Of a stretch of 64,000 bases of DNA, positions 35,129 to 44,575 are shown piece by piece (position 1 is the stretch's first letter; every line of letters begins with the position of its first letter). The stretch is from Chloroflexota bacterium. Its GTDB lineage: Bacteria; Chloroflexota; Anaerolineae; B4-G1. Both the position numbers and the translations under genes were made by a program. The DNA is taken from the NCBI GenBank assembly GCA_024232355.1, contig JAAEPW010000967.1, positions 1 to 64,000 of the forward strand, given 5' to 3'. The notes below the pieces were generated by a model that saw only the letters and a program-made list of their open reading frames with translations, had not been told where the DNA came from and searched no databases.

Positions 35129-36475
35129 ATGGCCGAATACGGTGAAGAACTCTCCGAACGCGAAAAAGAACTTTTGCAACTGGTGGCGACTGGCGTCACC
35201 AACCGCGAGGTCGCCCAACGGTTGAGTATTAGCGTCAATACCGTCAAGGTACACCTGCGCAACATCTATACCAAGCTGGGCGCCGAATCTCGCACCGAAG
35301 CGACGATGGTTGCTGTGCGCGAGGGCTGGGTAGTTATAGAGGGTGCTGAAGAAACACCAGAAAGTGACGCAGACACAAAAGACCAATCTCCAACTCCATT
35401 GATCACCCCGGCACCTCCCTTGCCCTGGTTTAAACGCGTGGCATTGCTCGCCACCATACCACTTGTGATTGCCACAGTGGCTACGACCTGGATTCCCAGC
35501 CAACCACAGGACGGAAACGGACCAAGTTTACCCACAGAACCGGACACACTAGGAGAATCATCCTCTCAAGGCGCGTCATTGGAGGAAAATGAAGAATCTC
35601 TCTGGCAGGAACGAGCGCAGATGCCCACCCGCCGTGCCCGTTTGGCTCTCGCCGCCGCCGGAGGACGGATATTTGCCATCGCCGGCCAAACCCCCGAAGA
35701 AATCACAGACGCGGTTGAGATATACGACCCCGAAGAAGATCTGTGGACACGAGGAAACAACAAGCCCACTCCCGCCACTCATGTATCAGCCATCGCAATT
35801 GAAAACGACATTTACGTGCCTGGCGGTTGCGACGCCCAAGGCACACCAACGAGCACCGTCGAGGTATACAATGCCATGACCGATTCATGGTACGAGGCCA
35901 GCCCACTACCAAATCCACGCTGTGCCTACGCACTGGCAGCTATGGACGAAATGATCTATCTCTTTGGCGGATGGGATGGAAAACGATACGTCGCCACAGT
36001 ATACGTCTACGATCCAAAGACAGATGCATGGGTTGAAGGGGTGCCAATGAGCACAGCACGGGGGCTTGCTGCGGCAGCCTCTTTGTCAAATCACATCTAC
36101 GTTGTGGGTGGAGACAATGGTGAACGGGAATTGACCATGTGCACGTTTTTTACTCCAGAGACAAAAACGTGGGAAGAATGCGCGCCGCTCGCGTTGGGAC
36201 GGGAAGAATTGGGCCTGGTTTCTCTGGGTAACCAACTCTACGCTATCGGGGGGAGCATCCGAACCGGTTACTTGGGCTTTAATGAGCGTTACAACCCAGG
36301 CAACGACGTCTGGAAAGCCGTCGAAACACCACTAGTGGAAGAATGGCGCAGTCCGGGCGTGATTTTACTAGATAACTTGATCTATGCCATTGGCGGATGG
36401 AGCAGCGATTATCTGAGCCTGAACCAAGTATACAATCCTTTCCCCTATCGCATCTTTTTATCTGTGAGCGAGTAA
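35129..36475 (+). CDS. LuxR-type HTH, single transmembrane helix and six extracytoplasmic Kelch repeats
   Basis: 448 residues. Residues about 7-70 form a LuxR/NarL-type HTH (LSEREKELLQLVATGVTNRE, SVNTVKVHLRNIYTKL). A charged linker leads to a TM helix at about 105-125 (VALLATIPLVIATVATTW). Residues about 170-440 contain six Kelch blades (IYLFGGWDG, IYVVGGDNG, LYAIGGS, IYAIGGWSS). No receiver is present, so this looks like a one-component membrane-bound transcription factor with an outside sensor propeller. The Shine-Dalgarno is weak. It converges on the recombinase-like gene with 11 bases between stops. Confidence 0.85.
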   Translation: MAEYGEELSEREKELLQLVATGVTNREVAQRLSISVNTVKVHLRNIYTKLGAESRTEATMVAVREGWVVIEGAEETPESDADTKDQSPTPLITPAPPLPWFKRVALLATIPLVIATVATTWIPSQPQDGNGPSLPTEPDTLGESSSQGASLEENEESLWQERAQMPTRRARLALAAAGGRIFAIAGQTPEEITDAVEIYDPEEDLWTRGNNKPTPATHVSAIAIENDIYVPGGCDAQGTPTSTVEVYNAMTDSWYEASPLPNPRCAYALAAMDEMIYLFGGWDGKRYVATVYVYDPKTDAWVEGVPMSTARGLAAAASLSNHIYVVGGDNGERELTMCTFFTPETKTWEECAPLALGREELGLVSLGNQLYAIGGSIRTGYLGFNERYNPGNDVWKAVETPLVEEWRSPGVILLDNLIYAIGGWSSDYLSLNQVYNPFPYRIFLSVSE

Positions 36476-36486
36476 CAAGCAAAAAA

Positions 36487-37455
36487 TCATAACGCGGGAG
36501 CCACCAACCGAGCCAGCTTGACCTCCACCTCACGCCAAGTGATTTTTGAAACCCCCAGTTTTTGGCGCAATTGACTGGCCTCCATCTCGGCCTTGTAATC
36601 ACGCACCGCGCAGGTCCAACGCAGCATCTCGAACGAAAGACCGTGAGTGATATCAGCCTGTTTTGCCACGTTGGCCAAAACGTACTCTAGATTGCGAGCC
36701 GTACAAGGGAAAAGCGCTTCCTGGGGCTGGTGTTGAGCGCGATACTCGGCCAACACCGCCGGCCACCAGATCGGCAAGCGCAATTTACGTTCCTTGTGCC
36801 GACGACGTGGGTTGGCATAGCGAATCCACAAGAAAGGATTAGAAGGATCACTCAAATCCAAGTGATTCATCACGACGTTCATACACTCACCCTTTTTGAT
36901 GCCAGTGTGAAGCAACAACGTCAAAAGCAAATGAGGACGAGCATCAGGCTTTTCGGCATGGCGCAATGCTAGAGTCACACCCAATGCCTGTTCAATTTGT
37001 ACATCGGACAAAATCGTTGGCAGGGGTGCCATCACCGACTTTTGAACCACAGGAGCAGCGGGGTCAGAGGGGAGCACCCTCGTTTCTGCCAACCAACCGA
37101 AGAATACCTTGAGCGCAGTCACACGCCGGGCCAGCGACTTGGGACTGCACGGCACACCACGATCCGTTTGTAGCCAATGAGTGAAACGATTGAGATCACG
37201 AGTGGAAATAGCACCGATATCCGTCCCCACCCCAATAAACTGGATCAAGATGTTGAGATCAGACAAAAATGCCTTGACGGTGTTTTCGGCAAAACCTTGC
37301 TGCTGCATATACGCATCAAAAGCACTCAAAGCAGTACGCAACGAAGCCCGAGCATTCAAATCTGATGGAGCCACAGCTTTGGGAACTGACGTTTCCTCCG
37401 TAGGGTCCGAAATCTGATCCTCAACATCTGGAAGAGACAATTGTTCAACCATCAT
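36487..37455 (-). CDS. Tyrosine-recombinase-like protein, catalytic residues lost
   Basis: 322 residues. The N-terminal SAM-like core-binding domain is about 30-125 (FAENTVKAFLSDLNILIQFI), and the catalytic fold about 150-315 (LLLTLLLHTGIKKGECMNVV). Aligned by eye to XerC/D-type integrases, the first Arg is Lys (TGIKKGE), the HxLRH box reads EMLRWT (first His lost, Arg kept, second His to Trp), LGH is LGV, and there is no Tyr near the C terminus (KLGVSKITWREVEVKLARL). It is therefore unlikely to cut DNA and may work only as a DNA-binding protein. The frame is intact and has a strong promoter and an AAAGGGAGG ribosome site. Confidence 0.72.
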   Translation of the reverse strand: MMVEQLSLPDVEDQISDPTEETSVPKAVAPSDLNARASLRTALSAFDAYMQQQGFAENTVKAFLSDLNILIQFIGVGTDIGAISTRDLNRFTHWLQTDRGVPCSPKSLARRVTALKVFFGWLAETRVLPSDPAAPVVQKSVMAPLPTILSDVQIEQALGVTLALRHAEKPDARPHLLLTLLLHTGIKKGECMNVVMNHLDLSDPSNPFLWIRYANPRRRHKERKLRLPIWWPAVLAEYRAQHQPQEALFPCTARNLEYVLANVAKQADITHGLSFEMLRWTCAVRDYKAEMEASQLRQKLGVSKITWREVEVKLARLVAPAL

Positions 37456-37493
37456 CGTACACCTCCCTTTCGTATAGCCGCTTGACTGAGTTT

Positions 37494-37522
37494 ATTCTAC
37501 TCTCAAGCAAGCATGATGTCAA
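37494..37522 (-). promoter_or_regulatory. Near-consensus sigma-70 promoter of the recombinase-like gene
   Basis: On the minus strand: TTGACA (37522-37517), 17-base spacer, TAGAAT (37499-37494), about 40 bases before the ATG at 37455. It matches consensus at 11 of 12 positions. Confidence 0.75.
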
Positions 37523-37537
37523 ATATCCTACTCGGTA

Positions 37538-37860
37538 CTGCCACATCCTAATGCGGATAATTCAGCCACATCCCAGAGAACGACCAAACGACATCAAACA
37601 CAGAAAAATGGCATCCCAGACCCAAAATTGGGCGCGTGAAAGGCACAGACGCCGCATTTGGCGCCGCGCCGATGCGCTCACCCCTTCATTTTCTCCCCGG
37701 TGGCGCACTCATCCCTAGGCCACCATTGTCTCCTGAAAGTGCTTGCCACACACCACACATTTCATCTGCCACCACTGTCCCCCACTTGGATGCCCGTTCG
37801 ATATCATGTTCCCTCTGTCCAGCCATCCATAGTATCCACTCAATTATCCGCAGCTGGCAG
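37538..37860. mobile_element. Possible MITE-like element with imperfect terminal inverted repeats
   Basis: CTGCCA (37538-37543) followed by TGCGGATAATT (37552-37562) is mirrored by AATTATCCGCA (37842-37852) followed by TGGCAG (37855-37860). The 323-base interior has no convincing gene, though short frames are open. No target-site duplication was found. It could be a non-autonomous transposon or the fused ends of a lost insertion sequence. The remainder of 37456-38037 holds only the two divergent promoters. Confidence 0.4.
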
Positions 37861-37884
37861 GGTCACTACTATGAATACGATCGT

Positions 37885-37913
37885 TTGACAACCTAGCAAA
37901 GAGATTGTACACT
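37885..37913 (+). promoter_or_regulatory. Putative sigma-70 promoter of the signalling gene cluster
   Basis: TTGACA (37885-37890), 17-base spacer, TACACT (37908-37913). It lies about 125 bases before the first histidine kinase of the plus-strand run. Confidence 0.55.
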
Positions 37914-38037
37914 TTGAAAAGGGAATCAGACATTGGCCTGCGAAAATCTATACTCAAATATGTCATTCCCCGTATCTACAGAGTGATAAGATTGACAATG
38001 GGATTTTTGGATCGCATGTCTGGCTCTGATAACAGAT

Positions 38038-39867
38038 GTGCTGCTCGACCAATTGAACAAGTGGATGAAGATGAAGGCCAGACATCACAATAACCGGTTG
38101 GATTTGCTCAATACGATCAGCGCTGCCGCTGTCTCGTCACTGAATCCGGACGCCATACTGTACCAGATTCTAGATCTGACCTGTCAGACGTTAGATGCAG
38201 ACAGGGGGTCCATCTTGTTAAATAACCCCCGTACCGGAGGGCTCTTTTTTGCAGTGGTGACCAAAAACACTGCGGATATCCCGCGTGGCACCAACCTTGC
38301 ACCGGGACAGAGCATCGCCGGATGGGTAGCACAACACGGACAGTCAGTATGTGTGAATGATGTACATTGCGACCCACGCTGGTACAACGGTGTAGACGTT
38401 GCCACCGGTTTCCGCACGCACTCGTTGATCGGCACACCCTTGGTGTATCACGAAAAGGTCACTGGTGTGATCGAGATCGTCAACAAGCGTGAGGGGGAAT
38501 TCACAGATGATGATCTGAGCTTGTTGGAGGTAGTGGCATCCATCGCTGCCTCGGCCCTGGAAAATGCACGCCTGTATATGACCACACATGCGCGAGTAGA
38601 AGAGTTGACACTGTTGCACGAAATGGGGTTAGCTTTGAGCTCGACCCTCGACCCTGCCGCAGTTATCCACGTTGCTCTCAATCAGATCATGCGTCTTTTT
38701 CGAGCTGAAAAGATCTCCCTGTTCGAGCCCGACCAGACGGGTGAGTTGTGCTCTGTGAAAACATTGATCAGGCCAACACTAACAACCAAGAACCTGGCGT
38801 CAGATGCACTGGAGAAGGATATCGTCAAATGGTCTATAGAGTACGGGCCAACGTTGATCGAGGACATCCAGAGCGATCCCCGCTTCTCAGATCACTTGGA
38901 CCAACCTGTGAGCTACCAAGCGCGTGCTCTAATAGCTGCTCCACTGAAGACGATGGGGAATGCTGTTGGCGTTGTTTTAGTGGTCAGCAGCGAGCCCAAT
39001 ATCTATACCCGTGAGGAATTGTACATCTTGCAGACTATTGTCTCTACGTTGACTGTAGCGTTACAGAACGCGCGCCTTTACGATGAACTCAAAGTTCTGT
39101 TGGAAGAACGTGAACAGACCCAAGCACACCTAATACAAACTGAAAAGTTAGCCGCCTTGGGGAGATTGGCTGCTTCTCTGGCCCACGAGATCAACAATCC
39201 TCTCCAAGCTTTGCGCAGTGGCTTTCGTCTGCTGTCAAAACGCCAGCCAACAGAGGAAAAGCGACAGGTATATCTGGATTTGATCAGTCAGGAAATAGAG
39301 CGCTTGGTTGGCATTGTCGAGCGAGTATTGGGATTTTACCGTCCATCGGGTAGAGAATCAGAGGCCACTGACATTAATGCTGCATTGGGTGAAACACTGC
39401 TCCTGGTTGGTAAACAATTGGAGCACAGTCAGGTGACCGTCCATCGCCAGTTCAGCACCGATTTGCCGCCGGTACAAGCTGTGGCAGATCAACTCAAACA
39501 AGTCTTTCTAAACATTATTCTCAATGCCCTACACGCCATGCCTCAAGGTGGCGAGTTGACGGTAGAGACTGCTTGGGATGCTGGAATAGGAGAAATGTAC
39601 GTTGCATTCATTGATACCGGTGTAGGAATCGCCAATGACCGAATACCTCAGCTCTTTGAGCCTTCGTTTGCCATTCAATCGGATGGCACGGGCCTGGGAT
39701 TGACCATCAGCTATAGCATCGTGGAACGGCACGGCGGGCATATTAACGTGGAGAGTGAGCTAGACGGGGGAAGTACCTTTACTGTTGTTTTACCGGCTGA
39801 AGAAAGCACGTCTGATACCAGATGGATGGGGGAAAAGCATCATTGGGATCAAGAAAGGCAAAAATGA
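38038..39867 (+). CDS. Cytoplasmic sensor histidine kinase, GAF-GAF-HisKA-HATPase
   Basis: 609 residues from GTG 38038; ATG 38065 or 38071 are alternatives and none has a strong ribosome site. The first GAF is about 30-180 (DADRGSILLNN, AGWVAQHGQSVCVNDV) and the second about 195-345 (LSSTLDPAAVIHVAL). A coiled linker leads to HisKA with phospho-His in SLAHEINNPLQAL (about 375) and HATPase (about 480-595) with NALHAMP, DTGVGI and GTGLGL. No TM segment, so it senses an internal or diffusible signal. It overlaps the next regulator by four bases (ATGA), its likely partner. Confidence 0.9.
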   Translation: MLLDQLNKWMKMKARHHNNRLDLLNTISAAAVSSLNPDAILYQILDLTCQTLDADRGSILLNNPRTGGLFFAVVTKNTADIPRGTNLAPGQSIAGWVAQHGQSVCVNDVHCDPRWYNGVDVATGFRTHSLIGTPLVYHEKVTGVIEIVNKREGEFTDDDLSLLEVVASIAASALENARLYMTTHARVEELTLLHEMGLALSSTLDPAAVIHVALNQIMRLFRAEKISLFEPDQTGELCSVKTLIRPTLTTKNLASDALEKDIVKWSIEYGPTLIEDIQSDPRFSDHLDQPVSYQARALIAAPLKTMGNAVGVVLVVSSEPNIYTREELYILQTIVSTLTVALQNARLYDELKVLLEEREQTQAHLIQTEKLAALGRLAASLAHEINNPLQALRSGFRLLSKRQPTEEKRQVYLDLISQEIERLVGIVERVLGFYRPSGRESEATDINAALGETLLLVGKQLEHSQVTVHRQFSTDLPPVQAVADQLKQVFLNIILNALHAMPQGGELTVETAWDAGIGEMYVAFIDTGVGIANDRIPQLFEPSFAIQSDGTGLGLTISYSIVERHGGHINVESELDGGSTFTVVLPAEESTSDTRWMGEKHHWDQERQK

Positions 39868-40655
39868 CCGAGCAAGCGAAAATTCTGATCGTGGATGACG
39901 AGGGAAGCATTCGCTATTTCTTATCTGAAGAACTCTCTCAAGCGGGTTACATCACGCTGACAGCAGCCAGTGGAGAGGAAGCCCTGGTGCAATTAGAGAA
40001 AGAAGCGGTTGATCTAGTTTTGTTGGATCTGAAAATGGGCGGCATGAGTGGCCTGCAAGTGATGGAGCGGATTGAGAAACAACCGTTGTCTCCGGCGGTC
40101 ATCATATTGACGGCCTATGGCACCCTCGATTCAGCGGTGGGTGCTATGCGCTTGGGCGGGTGCGATTATCTGACAAAGCCATGCGGCATTGAAGAGTTAC
40201 TGGACAGTGTAGAAAGGGGTCTGGCCAAGCGCCGCGAAGCTATGCAGCGACAGAAAATGATCCACCTGATCGAAGAGACTGCCAGACAACTCCAGGCTTC
40301 TCCGTCATTGGCGGGCAAGCCAATGCGCCAGCCGCGCTTTTTAGAGGAACGGGGATTTCTCTTGGATCGGGAACAAGAAACTGTGACCTGGTCTGGCGAG
40401 ACGATGTCTTTGACTGCGACCGAGTTCCGGTTGCTGGCTCTTTTAATGGAATATCCGGATCAAACAATAAGCTATCGTGAGTTGGCCAGTGCGCTCCACG
40501 GCTCCAGTGTCGGAGAGTGGGAGGAGCAAGATGCGCGCCAGACTCTCAGCACACACCTGTGGCGGCTGCGACGCAAGTTGGGGCAAGATTCCAAAGGCAA
40601 TCCATACGTTATCAACATCCGAGGGCGTGGTTACAAGTTTGTCAGTAACGCTTGA
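39864..40655 (+). CDS. OmpR/PhoB-like response regulator (receiver plus winged helix)
   Basis: 263 residues from ATG 39864, overlapping the kinase stop as ATGA. Receiver with DDE at the N terminus, phospho-acceptor Asp in LVLLDLKMGGMSG and Lys in YLTKPCG. A helical linker leads to a C-terminal winged helix at about 175-260 (LTATEFRLLALLMEYPDQTI, LWRLRRKLG, IRGRGYKFV). A DNA-binding regulator for the kinase upstream. Confidence 0.93.
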   Translation: MTEQAKILIVDDEGSIRYFLSEELSQAGYITLTAASGEEALVQLEKEAVDLVLLDLKMGGMSGLQVMERIEKQPLSPAVIILTAYGTLDSAVGAMRLGGCDYLTKPCGIEELLDSVERGLAKRREAMQRQKMIHLIEETARQLQASPSLAGKPMRQPRFLEERGFLLDREQETVTWSGETMSLTATEFRLLALLMEYPDQTISYRELASALHGSSVGEWEEQDARQTLSTHLWRLRRKLGQDSKGNPYVINIRGRGYKFVSNA

Positions 40656-40866
40656 TTTAAGGGGTCTCGAATTATCACTAAATAGGCTCTTTGATTATAA
40701 AATAGCTTACACAGACCAACAGCGTGAGATATACGAGGTCAGGATTGGGCTAAAAATCCAATCTCGATCTCGTTTGTTTATCAGCCAAGATGGAAATATT
40801 CTGTGATGATTTTGGAAAAATCGCCACGAGTGTTTTGTGTTAGAATGGACTTGGAGGTGGTCCACA

Positions 40867-41265
40867 ATGAAGCGCATCCTGGTTGTAGATGACGAGAAAA
40901 CCGTCGCGTTCTTTCTAAGCGAGACCTTGGCAGAGTCAAGTTTAGAATACCAGGTGCAAACAGCGAGTTCTGCTGAGGATGCCCTGAGCAAAATTGTCAT
41001 CGAATCCTTTAGCCTGGTCATCACCGACCTCCGTATGCCGGGTATGAGTGGTCTAGAGCTGATCGACCAGATACGCCAGATCAGTCCAAGTACTCGCACG
41101 ATTCTGATCACTGCCTATGGTAACGACAAGGTCAAGGCAGAGGCTCGTCGTTTGGGAGTTTACGATTATATCACCAAGCCTTTCCAGATGAATCGGTTTA
41201 TACAAATAGTGGAGATGGCATTGCAGCTTGACGATACAATTGCTGCAATGGGTTCACAATTATGA
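40867..41265 (+). CDS. Single-domain response regulator receiver
   Basis: 132 residues from ATG 40867, with GGAGGT ten bases upstream. Receiver only: VVDDEKT, phospho-acceptor Asp in LVITDLRMPGMSG, ITAYG, and YITKPFQ. It overlaps the next kinase by four bases (ATGA), so it is likely its phosphotransfer partner. The preceding 211-base gap shows no clear promoter. Confidence 0.9.
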   Translation: MKRILVVDDEKTVAFFLSETLAESSLEYQVQTASSAEDALSKIVIESFSLVITDLRMPGMSGLELIDQIRQISPSTRTILITAYGNDKVKAEARRLGVYDYITKPFQMNRFIQIVEMALQLDDTIAAMGSQL

Positions 41266-43289
41266 AGAATATGACGGAAAAAGCCAAGATACTCGTGGTC
41301 GAAGATGAGAACATTGTTGCTCTGGATATAAAGAACATGTTGGAGGGACTGGGGTATCGCGTGCCTGCCCTTGTCTCATCTGGTGAGAGGGCCATCCAAA
41401 AAGCGGACGAAATCCGCCCTGATCTGGTGCTGATGGATATCCAACTAAAGCAGGCAATGAACGGCGTGGAAGCCGCCAGGCAAATTCGCACCCGTTTCGA
41501 CATTCCAGTGATCTATTTGACCGCCTATGCTGATGACAAAACCGTGCAAAAGGCAAAGGAGACCGAACCTTTTGGCTATATTCTCAAACCGCTCGAAGAG
41601 AGAGAGTTGCACACAAACATCGAAATTGCCCTGTACCGGCACAAGATGGAGCAGCGATTGAAGGAGAGCGAGCGTTGGCTATCTACCACTCTGAAAAGTA
41701 TTGGTGATGCCGTAATCGCCACCGATGCCCAGGGGCGTATCGTTTTTATGAATCCTGTAGCTGAAAAGCTCACAGGTTGGAAACAGGAACAGGCTTTGGA
41801 CAAAGATTCAGGCCAGGTATTCCAGGTATTTGATGAAGAGACACGACAACCGCTTGAGAACCCTGTCACCCAGGTGCTGCAAAAAGGCACCGTGGTCGAT
41901 CTGGAGAATGATGACCTGCTTGTCAGAAAGGATGGATCGGAGATATTCATTGGCGACAGTGCGGCTCCTATCCGGGGGGAAAAGGGGACCATTGATGGTG
42001 TAGTGTTGGTCTTTCGGGACGTCACCGAACGCAGGCGGGCAAAGGAGGCATTACGGCAGCGCAACCACGAGTTGGCCTTGCTCAACCAGGCAAGCCAGGT
42101 GTTCAGTTCGACACTAGACCTAGACGAGGTACTCGTGGCTGTTCTAGAGGAGGTACGTTGTTGTTTGAATGTCTTGGCGGTCTCAGTGTGGCTGACCGAC
42201 CTGGAGACAAACGAATTGGTCTGTCAACAGGCCGTTGGCCCCAACAGCAAAGCTGTGCGTGGCTGGAGATTGATGCCGGGAGAGGGGATTGCTGGTTGGG
42301 TGACGAGCAGTAGCGAACCTCTCATCGTGGCGGACGCGCAAGCTGATGCTCGTTACTTTGATGGGGTAGATCAAATCACCGGACTGACACCACGATCTCT
42401 TCTCACTGTTCCGCTGCGGGTCAAGCAACAAGTAATAGGTGTGCTTCAGGTAGTAGATACGACGGTGGATCGTTTCACTACAGCGGACTGGACGTTGCTA
42501 GAATCGCTGGCTGCTTCAGCCGCTATCTCTATTGCCAACGCTCGGCTAGTCGATATGCTGCACCGGCAAACCGTTGAACTAAAAGTGCGCAATGATGACT
42601 TGAATGCCTTTGCACATACCGTAGCCCACGATCTCAAAAGCCCGTTGAGCGTTGTCGTTGGGTATGCCGAGATGCTAAAAGAGGCGCTGTGGGACAAACA
42701 TAATGCACTGACAGACGAGCAAGTGCGCCATAGTTTGCACGAGATGACGCATACTGGACGCAAGATGAGCAACATTGTTGACGAACTGCTCATGCTGTCG
42801 GCGGTGCGCCAGGCAGAAGTGCAATTGACTCCTGTCGATCTGGCGAGCACCGTGGCTGGAGCACAGCAGCGTCTGGCCTATATGATCAGGAAACACCAAG
42901 CTGAGATTATTGTGAATGGTGACTGGCCAGCAGCACTAGGTCACGCCCCTTGGATCGAAGAGGTGTGGGTTAATTATCTCAGCAATGCCATCAAGTATGG
43001 CGGCCGACCACTGCGGATAGAACTAGGAGCAACGGCGCAACGAGATGATACAGTACGTTTTTGGATACGGGACAATGGGACGGGAATCTCGGCAGAGGCC
43101 CAAGCACGGTTGTTCACGCCGTTTACGCGACTGGATCAAGTTCGCGCCGATGGGCATGGGTTAGGATTATCTATCGTGCAGCGCATCATCGAAAAGCTCG
43201 GCGGACAGGTGGGTGTAGAGAGTGAGGTAGGCCAGGGAAGCACCTTTTTCTTTACCTTGCAGACTGAGCCAGCGTCGCAAGTCGAATAA
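41262..43289 (+). CDS. Hybrid kinase: receiver-PAS-GAF-HisKA-HATPase
   Basis: 675 residues. The N-terminal receiver (about 8-125) has phospho-acceptor Asp59 in LVLMDIQL. PAS about 135-260 (IGDAVIATDAQGRIVFMN), GAF about 275-425, HisKA with phospho-His in VAHDLKSPLSVVV (about 455) and HATPase (about 540-670) with NAIKYGG, DNGTGI and GHGLGL. No TM helix. An N-terminal receiver makes it a relay kinase that can be driven by another kinase. It shares four bases with the receiver gene upstream. Confidence 0.92.
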   Translation: MKNMTEKAKILVVEDENIVALDIKNMLEGLGYRVPALVSSGERAIQKADEIRPDLVLMDIQLKQAMNGVEAARQIRTRFDIPVIYLTAYADDKTVQKAKETEPFGYILKPLEERELHTNIEIALYRHKMEQRLKESERWLSTTLKSIGDAVIATDAQGRIVFMNPVAEKLTGWKQEQALDKDSGQVFQVFDEETRQPLENPVTQVLQKGTVVDLENDDLLVRKDGSEIFIGDSAAPIRGEKGTIDGVVLVFRDVTERRRAKEALRQRNHELALLNQASQVFSSTLDLDEVLVAVLEEVRCCLNVLAVSVWLTDLETNELVCQQAVGPNSKAVRGWRLMPGEGIAGWVTSSSEPLIVADAQADARYFDGVDQITGLTPRSLLTVPLRVKQQVIGVLQVVDTTVDRFTTADWTLLESLAASAAISIANARLVDMLHRQTVELKVRNDDLNAFAHTVAHDLKSPLSVVVGYAEMLKEALWDKHNALTDEQVRHSLHEMTHTGRKMSNIVDELLMLSAVRQAEVQLTPVDLASTVAGAQQRLAYMIRKHQAEIIVNGDWPAALGHAPWIEEVWVNYLSNAIKYGGRPLRIELGATAQRDDTVRFWIRDNGTGISAEAQARLFTPFTRLDQVRADGHGLGLSIVQRIIEKLGGQVGVESEVGQGSTFFFTLQTEPASQVE

Positions 43290-43300
43290 AGGAAGCAACA

Positions 43301-44575
43301 GTGACCAAAGCACGAATCCTAGTCGTAGAAGATGAAGGCATCATTGCCCTGGACCTTCAAGACCGGTTAACGGACTTGGGGTACACCGTCTCGTCTGTTG
43401 CCGTCTCCGGCGAGGAGGCTGTTCGCAAAACGGCAGAGATGAGACCAGATTTGGTGCTGATGAATATTCACTTGAGAGGCAAATTGGATGGCGTGGAGAC
43501 CACCAAGCGGATTCGTAGCCAGTTTAACATACCCGTGATCTATCTGACCACCTATATCGATGAAGCCATTTTTCAGCGGGCCCAGGTCACCGAGCCTTTT
43601 GGCTATATTCTCAAACCGTTCGATAAAAGAGAGCTGCATACAAATATCGAAATCGCCCTGTTTCGGCACCAATTGGAAGAAAGGCTTCAGCAGCACAATG
43701 AGGAATTGACTATACTCAACACCATCGGTACAGTGCTGGGTCAATCGATGAAACTGCAAGAGCTATTGCACAAGGCAATGAATGAGGTGTTAAAGGCTAT
43801 GCAGCTCGAGTGTGGAAATATTCTCTTGATAGACGACCTCGGACAAATCACTATGGCAGTCCAGTGCGACAAATCTGCCAAGTGCCTACGAGACAAACCT
43901 GCCTTCGAGCGAACCGCCGAGGTACTCTTGGATGCGCTCTCTGATTTGCCGCCAGTGTTCAGTGCGCTTCCTTGCACAGACGATGCTTCTCTCTCCAAGT
44001 CGAGGGAAGGGGGCCAGTTAGACAATCTGGATCGAGTTGCCCACACCCTCAATTCCAACGCCTGCGCATATTACTACATTGTGCCCCTTCAGAGCAAGGG
44101 ACGAAAAATGGGCGTCATGTCTCTCTTTGGTCATAACGAACGTTCGATTTCCCAAAGGGAGGCGAATACCCTGGCCATCATTGGTCACCAGATCGGCGTT
44201 GCTGTCGAAAACACTCAATTATACGAGGCAGCGGAGCGACGGGCCAAAAAACTGCAGGCCGCTTATGAGCAATTGGAAAAGACGCAAGCAGAGCTGGTAA
44301 AGGCCGAGAGACTAGCAGCAATGGGCCAGATCGCTGTCACAGTGTCTCACGAGATCAACAACCCGCTCACTGTCGTGTTGGGCAATATTGAGCGCCTTCT
44401 GGCCGCTGCATCGGCCCTCCCCATCAAGAGCCGGGAAAGACTGAGACGGATCGAGGCCGAGACCATCCGTATTCGCGACGTGGTGCGCAAGTTGGGGAAC
44501 AATATTGAGGATCGACCAGCACCCTACGTGGGCCAGACGATGATGATTGATATTCACAATGGTGATGATGATTGA
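43301..44575 (+). CDS. Degenerate hybrid kinase: receiver (Asp to Asn)-GAF-HisKA without ATPase domain
   Basis: 424 residues from GTG 43301 with AGGAAG upstream. The receiver aligns with its neighbours, but the phospho-acceptor position is Asn55 (LVLMNIHLRG). A GAF (about 140-305) and a coiled coil follow, then HisKA with intact VSHEINNPLTVVL. The frame ends 50 residues later, at a TGA inside a 25-bp tandem repeat, with no HATPase region. It probably cannot autophosphorylate or accept phosphate normally; it may be a scaffold, or truncated by the repeat expansion. Confidence 0.85.
   Translation: MTKARILVVEDEGIIALDLQDRLTDLGYTVSSVAVSGEEAVRKTAEMRPDLVLMNIHLRGKLDGVETTKRIRSQFNIPVIYLTTYIDEAIFQRAQVTEPFGYILKPFDKRELHTNIEIALFRHQLEERLQQHNEELTILNTIGTVLGQSMKLQELLHKAMNEVLKAMQLECGNILLIDDLGQITMAVQCDKSAKCLRDKPAFERTAEVLLDALSDLPPVFSALPCTDDASLSKSREGGQLDNLDRVAHTLNSNACAYYYIVPLQSKGRKMGVMSLFGHNERSISQREANTLAIIGHQIGVAVENTQLYEAAERRAKKLQAAYEQLEKTQAELVKAERLAAMGQIAVTVSHEINNPLTVVLGNIERLLAAASALPIKSRERLRRIEAETIRIRDVVRKLGNNIEDRPAPYVGQTMMIDIHNGDDD

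Noticed and set aside
37636..37896. Plus-strand frames in the gap before the kinase cluster
   Set aside because: No ribosome site and no similarity; they fall inside the MITE-like element.
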